The notes below the pieces were generated by a model. That model did not search any database, had not been told where the DNA came from, and saw only the letters and a list, made by a program, of their open reading frames with translations. A DNA stretch of 8,520 bases, taken from NCBI GenBank assembly GCA_013814015.1, contig JACCQS010000066.1, positions 1-8,520 of the forward strand. The letters run 5' to 3'. The position numbers and the translations under genes are program-made. Origin of the DNA: Geodermatophilaceae bacterium (lineage in GTDB: Bacteria > Actinomycetota > Actinomycetes > Mycobacteriales > Geodermatophilaceae). Shown here piece by piece: positions 1 to 5,996 of the stretch. How positions within the stretch are numbered: position 1 is the stretch's first letter; each line of letters begins with the position of its first letter.

Positions 1-209
1 TCCTGCACCAACGGGCCGACCTCGGCCTTGGCGTTCTGCGCGGTGGCAGCGCGTGCGCCGTCTCTGGCCGCCTGGTCGACAAGGCTCTCGGTCTGGGCGA
101 ACCTGCCGAACGCGATGATCATCATCAGGACCGCCAAGAGCATCGGCGCGACGAAGACGAGCTCGAGGGAAGCGGTGCCCGGATCCCGCGCCTGCCGCTC
201 GGCGGCCAT
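1..209 (-). CDS. Second TadE-like minor pilin (3' end outside window)
   Basis: An ATG at 209 overlaps the preceding stop (TGATG) and opens a frame with no stop to the left edge; 69 residues are visible. They start MAAERQARDPGTASLELVF, so again a short charged leader, then a prepilin-like motif with cleavage expected after Gly11 and Glu16 at mature position 5. A helix follows at about 18-36, then the TadE-type continuation SLVDQAARDGARAAT (42-56). The rest is not visible, so the full length and whether it is TadE, TadF or a longer TadG-like protein cannot be decided. Tight coupling to the upstream TadE-like gene shows that the operon continues past the left edge, and the two may form a minor-pilin pair. 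Confidence 0.78.
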   Translation of the reverse strand, partial: MAAERQARDPGTASLELVFVAPMLLAVLMMIIAFGRFAQTESLVDQAARDGARAATAQNAKAEVGPLVQ

Positions 210-631
210 CACTCATCACCTCGCGGGTCGCCGCGGAACTGTTCGAGCGTGGCCTCCGCCGACTGCTCCACCCTGATGTCGCCGCCCGGCAGGTGGAGCG
301 TGCCGCTGACGAGGACGGTCGCCCGTCCGGTGGAGACGTTGATCGTCGGGGTCACCTCGACGTTGTGCAGCATCCCGACCTGGGTCGCGTAGTAGCTCGC
401 GATCTTGGCCGCCTGGGGTTCGAAGGTGGCCGGGTCGGAGTCGTTACCGGCCAGGCGAAGGTAGGACACGCCTTCGCGCGCCGCCGCCTCGGCCACGTTG
501 CGCCCGAAGTACCACAGGCCGATCTGAATGATCAAGAAGACAAGGAGCAGGAAGACGGGAGCGATGATGGAGAACTCCACCGCGCTCGTCCCGCCTTCGG
601 CGCGTCGGCGCCGGATCATCCACTCCTGCAT
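209..631 (-). CDS. tadE: TadE-like minor pilin
   Basis: This 140-residue protein begins with a short Arg-rich leader (IRRRRAEGG) and a prepilin-like motif G-TSAVEF (cleavage expected after Gly14, Glu19 at mature position 5). A membrane helix follows at about 20-42, then an extracytoplasmic domain with NVAEAAAREGVSYLRLAG (45-62), the typical TadE region where the helix continues into a conserved Ala/Arg/Glu stretch. The rest (63-140) is a small polar domain. TadE-like proteins are minor pseudopilins needed for Flp pilus assembly. The start is either the ATG at 631 or the one at 619; the latter has AGGAG only three bases upstream, and both leave the motif intact. The gene lies 12 bases after flp, and its stop shares one base with the next start (TGATG). 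Confidence 0.83.
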   Translation of the reverse strand: MQEWMIRRRRAEGGTSAVEFSIIAPVFLLLVFLIIQIGLWYFGRNVAEAAAREGVSYLRLAGNDSDPATFEPQAAKIASYYATQVGMLHNVEVTPTINVSTGRATVLVSGTLHLPGGDIRVEQSAEATLEQFRGDPRGDE

Positions 632-643
632 GGCGATCTTCGG

Positions 644-877
644 TCAGGAGCCCTGGTCGATCTCGCTGGATCGGCTCTCGACCACGTTCTGGATCGCATT
701 GCCGATGAGCACCGCCAGGGCGACGACGATCGCGGAGATGATCGCCCACTCGATCGCGGACGCACCTATCTCGTTGCGGCCGTCACGGCGTGCTGCTTCG
801 GCGCGTCCACGGGCCATGGTGATCAGCATCTGCGCGTACTGGACCTCAGGCATCTTTGACAAGAACACCGTCTTCAT
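644..877 (-). CDS. flp: Flp/type IVb-like prepilin
   Basis: This 77-residue protein has the layout of a type IVb prepilin: a basic leader (1-38), the cleavage motif G-ASAIEW with cleavage expected after Gly38, glutamate at mature position 5 (Glu43), and one hydrophobic helix (about 44-63) that forms the fibre core. The mature protein would be only 39 residues, ending in a polar tail. The aromatic after Glu5 is Trp44 rather than the Tyr usual in Flp. A leader of 38 residues is long; starting at Met21 would shorten it to 18, but the best ribosome binding site supports Met1. Its place directly after tadC and before the TadE-like genes suggests the main fibre subunit. A minor pilin is the alternative. 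Cleavage needs a TadV-type prepilin peptidase, which is not in the window. Confidence 0.78.
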   Translation of the reverse strand: MKTVFLSKMPEVQYAQMLITMARGRAEAARRDGRNEIGASAIEWAIISAIVVALAVLIGNAIQNVVESRSSEIDQGS

Positions 878-885
878 TCCTTTCC
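878..885 (-). promoter_or_regulatory. Ribosome binding site of the Flp prepilin gene
   Basis: GGAAAGGA on the minus strand directly precedes the ATG at 877. It supports this start over the in-frame ATGs at 853, 829 and 817, which lack comparable sites. Confidence 0.55.
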
Positions 886-904
886 AGATGGTGCGTGGTG
901 GGTC

Positions 905-1807
905 TCATCCCAGCTGGTCGATCGCCGGGTAGGCCATGAATATCAAGAACGCGACGCACATCAACAGCTGCGCCATCAGCATCGACTGTGAATTTTCCCC
1001 CGCAGCCCCCTCTACGTCGACGAGCTCTTTGCGTCGCATGCTCTCCGATCGCGCCAACAATGACGCCCGGATCTTGGCACCTTCGTCACCGGCGAGCGCG
1101 AGCGCCGACGCGAGGTCACGAAGCTCGTCCACCCCTAGGTCGCGCCCGAGCTGGGCGATCCCTTCCCACGGAGTCACGCCCACGATACGTGCGTTTGACA
1201 GCGCCTGGCGAATGCGGACCATCGCCCAGTGGTCGCCGATCGACGATGCGGCCATCAGCGCCTCGGGTAGCCCGCGGCCCCCGGCGAGGTTCATCGCGAC
1301 CAGATCGAGGAACGATCCCATGACGTGGCGGAAGTCCCGGCGCTGGGCGTCTGCCTCCCGGTGCAGCTGAAGGTCGGGCAGCATGAAGGCAGCGACCGCG
1401 GCCACGATGGTGAGGATGGCGGGGACGCCGATGCTCCCGAACCCCGCGATGGACAGGACCATCGGGAACCAGACGAGCGCGGCGAGCGCGAGCAGGACCT
1501 TGGTGCCCAAATGCGTCGTCATCGACTTGTTGAGCACCTCCAAGTCGGACCTGGTGCGGCTGAACTCCCACCCACGCACCGCGAGCTCGACCTCCAACCG
1601 CTGCCCAATGCTCTCGCGCAGCACATCGAGCCGTCCGTCGGCCGAGGCGCCGGCAGCAGTGGACGTCATCGCGCGGGGTGCCCGCCGACCGGTGTCGAGG
1701 CGGGCAAGCGTCGCGCTGATGCCCGGGACCGGCCGGGAGAGAGTCCACACCAGGAGGAGGGCGCCCACTCCGAAGACCGCGCCGGTGAGCATCGACAGCG
1801 CCATCAT
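905..1807 (-). CDS. tadC: TadC-like inner-membrane platform protein (T2SSF family)
   Basis: This 300-residue protein is the second platform protein and probably pairs with TadB. Helices are predicted at about 4-23, 103-121, 126-145 and 277-295. A cytoplasmic segment (24-102) precedes the T2SSF domain at about 150-275, which includes FRHVMGSFLDLVAMNLAGG (159-177, the usual start of the domain), GLPEALMAAS (179-188) and a terminal Arg/Glu-rich helix. The start is ATGATG, so either Met1 or Met2 may be used, and it overlaps the tadB stop. The protein ends only 27 bases before the flp start; that gap holds the flp ribosome binding site and no visible terminator, so flp is probably cotranscribed. 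The similar length to TadB (302) is normal for this pair. Confidence 0.87.
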   Translation of the reverse strand: MMALSMLTGAVFGVGALLLVWTLSRPVPGISATLARLDTGRRAPRAMTSTAAGASADGRLDVLRESIGQRLEVELAVRGWEFSRTRSDLEVLNKSMTTHLGTKVLLALAALVWFPMVLSIAGFGSIGVPAILTIVAAVAAFMLPDLQLHREADAQRRDFRHVMGSFLDLVAMNLAGGRGLPEALMAASSIGDHWAMVRIRQALSNARIVGVTPWEGIAQLGRDLGVDELRDLASALALAGDEGAKIRASLLARSESMRRKELVDVEGAAGENSQSMLMAQLLMCVAFLIFMAYPAIDQLG

Positions 1808-2712
1808 GGGCTCATCACCACGTTCGCGCGCGTGAGCGACCGTGCGTCCTCGGCGCCGGTCAGGAACCTCTCGGGGGTCACGACGCCGGACAGGCGGCGG
1901 AGCCAGAAGATGCTGAGCGCGAAGATCGCCAGGACGACCGCAAGGACGATCTGGCCCTCGACCGAGGCGTACGGCTGGACGTAGGACCTGTTGAAGAGCA
2001 CCAGGGCGCCCGACATCAGGCCGATGACCGCGACGACGATCTGGACGCTGCGCCGCGTGCTGCGCCGGCTGCCCTCGACCCGGCGGCGGACATCGAGCTC
2101 GTCACGGGCGGAGTCGGCCAGCGCGCTGAGCACGTCCCTGAGGCCTGGGCCGCGTAGACGCGAGTTGAGGATGAGGGCGGCCACGATCAGGTCGGCCGAC
2201 GGGTCGTCGAGGTCGTCGGCAAACTTCATCAGGGCATCGGGAAGGGGTTCCCTGACCCGGAGCCGGTCGACGAAGAGGTTGAGCGACGGCCGGATCGACG
2301 GCGCGGCGTTGACCGCGGTCGCGGGGATGGCCTGCTCCAGACCGACCGCTCCGGCGATGGTGTCGCGCAAGGACTCCGTCCACGCAGCGAGGCCCTCGAC
2401 CCGCGTGATGGCGAGTCGTTCTTCGCGGCCGCCACCGAACATCCGCTTCCACAGCAGCACGAGCAACGCGAGCGCGATGGCCAGCACGATCCACCTGGTG
2501 ACGACGAGGGTGAGGACGAACACCAGCACGGCCGCCACGACCAGCCCGGTCTGGCGCTCGATGGCCTTGCGGGAGAAGCGTTGCTTTCGGGGACCGGCGG
2601 TGGCCGGGTCGGTCCCCTGCAGCGCCACGATCAGCACCGAGACCCCGAGGCCGGTGGCGGCGCCAGCGGTCAGGAACAATGGCAGCTCGTACTGCCCGAT
2701 CAGGTCCAGCAT
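1804..2712 (-). CDS. tadB: TadB-like inner-membrane platform protein (T2SSF family)
   Basis: This 302-residue protein is the first of two T2SSF-type platform proteins that sit in the membrane above the TadA ring. Hydrophobic helices lie at about 11-31, two close together at 56-88, and two near the C-terminus at 224-241 and 253-270. The cytoplasmic T2SSF domain lies between, about 100-222, with EGLAAWTESLRDTIAG (106-121), an Arg/Asp-rich region, and ADSARDELDVRRRVEGSRR (199-217) leading into the next helix. That layout is typical of TadB. The ATG start shares one base with the tadA stop and has no strong Shine-Dalgarno of its own, so translation probably depends on coupling. The stop overlaps the tadC start (ATGA). 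Family assignment is confident; TadB rather than TadC rests on gene order. Confidence 0.87.
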   Translation of the reverse strand: MLDLIGQYELPLFLTAGAATGLGVSVLIVALQGTDPATAGPRKQRFSRKAIERQTGLVVAAVLVFVLTLVVTRWIVLAIALALLVLLWKRMFGGGREERLAITRVEGLAAWTESLRDTIAGAVGLEQAIPATAVNAAPSIRPSLNLFVDRLRVREPLPDALMKFADDLDDPSADLIVAALILNSRLRGPGLRDVLSALADSARDELDVRRRVEGSRRSTRRSVQIVVAVIGLMSGALVLFNRSYVQPYASVEGQIVLAVVLAIFALSIFWLRRLSGVVTPERFLTGAEDARSLTRANVVMSP

Positions 2713-4019
2713 CAGGTGAACCGCCCGTGCACGAGGGGCCGGTAACCGTGCTCCTCGAGGTCGGCGATGCAGGCGATCGGCGCGTGCGGGGCCGCGCGGC
2801 CCTGGTCATCTGGTGCGAAGACCTCGCTGGACAGCACCTGGCCGTCGTGGCCGACGACCTCGCGAATGCTCTCGACGACGCGAGCCTGCACGCCGCCGCT
2901 GGCGAAGTCGTTGTGCTTGCGCAAGAAGACGACGAAGTCCAGGGCACCGGCGATCAGCAGTGTGGTGGCCTCCAAGGGAAGCCGCTCGCGGGACTGGATC
3001 GCGTACGTGCCGATGCGGTTGAAGACCTCCAGTGAGGAGTTGGCGTGGATCGTCGACAGCGAGCCGTCGTTGCCCTGGCTCATCGCGTTGAGCATGGTGA
3101 CGATCTCGTCGCCAAGGACCTCGCCGACGATCACCCGTGAGGGGTTCATGCGCAGGGACCGGCGGACCAGCTCGGCCATGGAGACCCCACCGAGGCCCTC
3201 GGAGTTGGCGAGCCGTTCCTCAAAGGCCACCACGTTGGGGTGCAGGTCCTCGAACTCACCGAGACCGAGCTCCAGGGCCCGCTCGACCGTCACCAGACGT
3301 TCACCGGGATCGATCTCGTTGACGAGTGCCCGCAGCATCGTGGTCTTGCCCGCGTTGGTCGCCCCCGCGAGCATGATGTTCTTACGGGCGGCGATGGCGG
3401 CCTTGAGGAAGGAGCCCGAGTCGGGCGTCATGGTCCCGTTCGCGATCAACTCATCGAGGTAGACCCGCCCCATCCGCGCCTTACGGACAGAGATCGAGGG
3501 TCGCGAGCAGACGTTCATGACCGCCGACAGTCGAGAGCCGTCCGGGAGGCGAAGGTCGAGCTGGGGGTTCGCGGAGTCGAACGGCCGGCTCGACAACCCC
3601 GTGTGCGAGGCCAACACCTGGATCAGCTCGATGAGCTCAGCATCGCTCTCGGCGACCGGCGCGTGGGTCTCCTCGTGCCCGTCGCCGTACTGGACGAACA
3701 CCTTGTCGCAGCCGTTGATGTCGATGTTCTCGACGTTGGGGTCCTCGAGCAGCGGTTGCAGGCGACCGACCCCGAACAGGGCGGAGTGGATCGCCGACGC
3801 CACGTCCGCCTCCTCCTCGGCAGGCAAGGGGGCGCGACCTTCGGCGATCTCGTACCGCGCATGGTCCTCGAGGACCTGCACGATCAGCGAGCGGGAGTAC
3901 TCACGCTCGTCCTCCGCGGTCATCGCCGATATCCCGCTCACCTGGTCCCGGCGTCGCTGCTCGTTGAGCCGGTCGGCCACCTGGACGCGGAGCTGGCGTA
4001 CGAGGTCGTGGTCTGTCAC
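2712..4019 (-). CDS. tadA: TadA/CpaF-family secretion ATPase (T2SS/T4P superfamily)
   Basis: This 435-residue cytoplasmic ATPase would form the ring that powers pilin extraction through TadB/TadC. Residues 1-200 form the N-terminal region with the family-typical stretches LLEDPNVENIDING (90-103) and LPDGSRLSAV (158-167). Walker A is GATNAGKT (219-226), Walker B is RVIVGE (295-300), and the His box is STIHAN (322-327, His325). Two usual family positions differ: the Asp-box region reads VERALEL (245-251) instead of an EDxxEL form, and GEVLGDE (299-305) has Leu302 where CpaF/VirB11-type proteins usually have Arg in GEVRG. This looks like an actinobacterial subfamily rather than decay, since all catalytic motifs are intact. 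The GTG start overlaps the tadZ stop and follows GAGGTGAGGG (4024-4033). The stop overlaps the tadB start by one base (TGATG). Confidence 0.93.
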   Translation of the reverse strand: MTDHDLVRQLRVQVADRLNEQRRRDQVSGISAMTAEDEREYSRSLIVQVLEDHARYEIAEGRAPLPAEEEADVASAIHSALFGVGRLQPLLEDPNVENIDINGCDKVFVQYGDGHEETHAPVAESDAELIELIQVLASHTGLSSRPFDSANPQLDLRLPDGSRLSAVMNVCSRPSISVRKARMGRVYLDELIANGTMTPDSGSFLKAAIAARKNIMLAGATNAGKTTMLRALVNEIDPGERLVTVERALELGLGEFEDLHPNVVAFEERLANSEGLGGVSMAELVRRSLRMNPSRVIVGEVLGDEIVTMLNAMSQGNDGSLSTIHANSSLEVFNRIGTYAIQSRERLPLEATTLLIAGALDFVVFLRKHNDFASGGVQARVVESIREVVGHDGQVLSSEVFAPDDQGRAAPHAPIACIADLEEHGYRPLVHGRFT

Positions 4020-4810
4020 GACACCCTCACCTCTGCGGCCGTCGACGTACGGAAGTAGCTTTGGGTGGCCTGGGCGAGCTCGGCTGCCACCGGCACGAGT
4101 GATCGCACGAACGGGGTCCGCGCTGGGTCGCCCTTGATCTGACCCTGGAAGACGTTGGCGCCACGCTCGTCATGCGCGACGTGGTGGACTCCGGCGGACT
4201 TGTTCTCGGACCGCTCGAGGGCGTACCGGATCTCGCGGACCGCCTGCCCGCGCTTAGGGCTCGCGTGGACGAGAACGTGCACCGGGACGCCGAGCGGCCC
4301 ACCGTGGTGGGAGTGGATGTACGCGAGCCGCTCGCGCAGGTGCACGACGTTGCTGGGGGTGGTGTCGACGACCATGGCGATTGCCTGTGCCGAGCCGAGC
4401 AGGTTGTTCTGGGGGGTCATGGCGCCGATCCGGCCGAGGTCGGCTATCACGTCGAAGTCCTCCACCTCGGCGAACAGCGGGCCGAACAGGGCCCATTGGT
4501 GGGTGAGCGCGGCGTTCTGCTCGGGAAGGTTGACTCCGGCAAGTATCTCCAGGCCCCCGACGATGGTCTGGGTGTGTTGACGTACCAGATCAGGTTGCAG
4601 CGACTTGCGGCCGGCCGCGACGAGGCTCAGCAGGCCGGTCTGCAGGTCCAGCACCTGGCCGTCGGCCGCCGGCATCCGCAGAGCGATGTCACCGCCGGCG
4701 GGATCGCACTCGGCGACGATGACGGGGCGTGGCCACAGTCCACCGAGCGCCAGCGCCGCGGTCGTCACTCCGGGCGAGCCCTTTGCCGAGGCGATGGTGA
4801 TCAGTGCCAT
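4016..4810 (-). CDS. tadZ: TadZ/CpaE-like MinD/ParA-family ATPase
   Basis: This 264-residue cytoplasmic protein is essentially a single ATPase domain beginning at the N-terminus. The deviant Walker A is AKGSPGVTT (9-17), with signature lysine K10 but Val15 where MinD has the second P-loop lysine. AECDPAGGD follows (33-41, Asp36 and Asp41), then VIADLGRIG (121-129, Asp124) as Walker B, and MVVDTTPS (147-154). TadZ/CpaE proteins are atypical ParA/MinD ATPases that position Tad pilus machinery, usually at a cell pole. Position between the SAF-domain gene and tadA fits this. The ATG at 4810 is preferred over the in-frame GTG at 4828, because the latter overlaps the upstream gene and GAGAGG (4821-4826) precedes the ATG. 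The N-terminal receiver-like domain of Caulobacter CpaE is absent. The stop overlaps the tadA GTG start (GTGA). Confidence 0.82.
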   Translation of the reverse strand: MALITIASAKGSPGVTTAALALGGLWPRPVIVAECDPAGGDIALRMPAADGQVLDLQTGLLSLVAAGRKSLQPDLVRQHTQTIVGGLEILAGVNLPEQNAALTHQWALFGPLFAEVEDFDVIADLGRIGAMTPQNNLLGSAQAIAMVVDTTPSNVVHLRERLAYIHSHHGGPLGVPVHVLVHASPKRGQAVREIRYALERSENKSAGVHHVAHDERGANVFQGQIKGDPARTPFVRSLVPVAAELAQATQSYFRTSTAAEVRVS

Positions 4811-4814
4811 CGGT

Positions 4815-5504
4815 TCAGCGCCTCTCACACGTGGTCTGGATCTGGGTCGACTCGTCCACGTCGCCGACCAGGCCGACGCTCAGCGTGTCGGGATCACTGC
4901 CCGCGGCTCCGATGACGCCACCGCACGTGTCGCTCACGCTGACCTCGACCACGACAAGGCCCTCCTCGGAGGCGATGCCGCCGGAGGCGGTCGCTGCCCG
5001 TACGCCGATCACCTGGCTGAGGACGGCCTGGCCGCCGCCGCCGTCCTGGCTCGCGACGTAGAGGATGACGTTGGACCCACTGGTCAGGTTCTCGGGCAGC
5101 CGCAGCGGGTCCACCGGGACAGAGACCTGCACCATGCCTGCATCGGCACCCGCGTCATTGCTCACCATGTTCGTCACGACGATCGTGGCGGGCAGCAGCC
5201 GGGTCGCGGCGTAGTTGCCGACAAGGTCGTCCATGTCGCTCGCCGGCACGGCATCGGGCAGGTCCTTCGGCAGACGAACCGTCTGCAGGTCCTCGGCGGC
5301 GATCTCCTGGCCCTGGGCTATCTCGTTCTTGACCTGGACGAACTCGACCCGGTCGCCGGCGCGCATCGCCAGCCAGCCCGAGGCAAGCGCCCCGCCGACG
5401 ATCAGCAGCACCGCGAGCGCAGCAAGTGCTGGACGGCGCTCCCGGGTGGAGGGGAGCCGCGATGGAGCAGCCGTTTGACCGCGCTGAGGGCGGGACTTCG
5501 CCAT
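4815..5504 (-). CDS. cpaB: SAF-domain CpaB/RcpC-like pilus assembly protein
   Basis: This 229-residue protein has a basic cytoplasmic start (1-24), one membrane anchor at about 25-47, and an extracytoplasmic remainder. The anchor is followed by a SAF-type region: VEFVQVKNEIAQGQEIAAEDL (53-73) and then VRLPKDLPD (76-84), the pattern of CpaB/RcpC N-terminal domains. In Tad systems this protein works on the outer face of the membrane; in Gram-negatives it acts with the secretin, which is absent here, so its exact role in a Gram-positive envelope is unknown. Two cysteines in the exported part (C194, C226) could form a disulfide. AAAGG at 5512-5516, seven bases before the ATG, supports this start. 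It is the first gene of the downstream block, with a 153-bp gap before it and only four bases to the next gene. Confidence 0.8.
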   Translation of the reverse strand: MAKSRPQRGQTAAPSRLPSTRERRPALAALAVLLIVGGALASGWLAMRAGDRVEFVQVKNEIAQGQEIAAEDLQTVRLPKDLPDAVPASDMDDLVGNYAATRLLPATIVVTNMVSNDAGADAGMVQVSVPVDPLRLPENLTSGSNVILYVASQDGGGGQAVLSQVIGVRAATASGGIASEEGLVVVEVSVSDTCGGVIGAAGSDPDTLSVGLVGDVDESTQIQTTCERR

Positions 5505-5595
5505 GGCGACACCTTTCGAACCGTGGGGTTGCTTCGGGACGCGCAGGCATCAGTGGGTAGAGCCAGTCCCCCGACAATTCAGTCGTACACCGCTG

Positions 5596-5625
5596 AACGT
5601 ACACGCATAACGCGCATCCGGTCAC
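5596..5625 (-). promoter_or_regulatory. Weak candidate promoter for the Tad operon
   Basis: The minus strand has GTGACC (5620-5625), an 18-base gap, then TACGTT (5596-5601), loosely matching -35 and -10 elements. It lies in the only sizeable gap between genes, about 90 bases before the SAF-domain gene. GTGTACG occurs twice nearby (5598-5604 and 5584-5590), 14 bases apart. The match is weak and the -35 overlaps the hairpin arm. The rest of the 153-bp gap shows no gene. Confidence 0.2.
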
Positions 5626-5652
5626 GAGCCGCCGGGCAGGGCGACGGCTCGT
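5624..5652 (-). terminator. Hairpin after the EccB-like gene, possible terminator
   Basis: ACGAGCCG (5624-5631) and CGGCTCGT (5645-5652) form a perfect 8-bp stem with a 13-base loop, starting five bases after the stop codon ending at 5658. No T-tract follows on the minus strand, so it is not a classical intrinsic terminator, though U-poor hairpins are common in high-GC actinobacteria. It could also be an mRNA-stabilising or attenuating structure between the two blocks. Confidence 0.45.
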
Positions 5653-5657
5653 CGGCC

Positions 5658-5996
5658 TCAAGGGGTCGGTTCGTCGGATGTCGGTGGGGCGCTCGGAGGT
5701 GGGGTCGTGACACCACTGGTGGGGTTGTCCGCCTGGGACGCGATTGCGTCACGCACAGCCGTGCCCGCAAGTATCAACGCGGCGACGATGAGCCCCACGA
5801 CGACACCGGGCCACACCTTGCTGTGCTCGCGCCACGTCCGGGTCGATCCGTGCAGCAGTGCCGAGCGCAGCTGCCTGCGACGCATGGCGTCGGCCTCGAG
5901 CACGTATCGCTCGGCGTTCGGCGTGTTGGCGTACGACGGCGGTTGCGGCGGCATGCCTTCCTGGGCGCCGTCCGGTCCTGGCGGTCGCTCGGTCAT
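5658..5996 (-). CDS. Small single-pass membrane protein resembling the N-terminus of EccB
   Basis: This 112-residue protein starts at an ATG that overlaps the upstream stop (ATGA). Residues 1-60 are polar and should be cytoplasmic: a Pro-rich start, then an Arg-rich helix around MRRRQLRSALLHG (38-50). One membrane helix follows at about 62-80 (WPGVVVGLIVAALILAG), then a short Thr/Pro/Ser-rich tail of about 25 residues. The order of basic helix with an LxxALL-type pattern, short spacer, and GxxVAxLILAG helix matches what I recall of the EccB N-terminus in ESX systems. The large periplasmic EccB domain is missing, and the stop is followed at once by a hairpin rather than by more coding sequence. 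That the gene is real is well supported by coupling and codon bias. EccB kinship is inference from a short region. It may instead be an unrelated accessory membrane protein. Confidence 0.72.
   Translation of the reverse strand: MTERPPGPDGAQEGMPPQPPSYANTPNAERYVLEADAMRRRQLRSALLHGSTRTWREHSKVWPGVVVGLIVAALILAGTAVRDAIASQADNPTSGVTTPPPSAPPTSDEPTP

Noticed and set aside
5155..5661. Minus-strand open frame filling the gap before cpaB
   Set aside because: It overlaps the SAF-domain gene out of frame for most of its length, covers the hairpin, and has no family resemblance.
5658..5996. YxxxD/E-type T7SS secretion signal in the small membrane protein (YVLEAD)
   Set aside because: The acidic residues are at +3 and +5 from Tyr, not +4, there is no WxG partner motif, and the protein has a membrane anchor; it looks like a machine component rather than a substrate.
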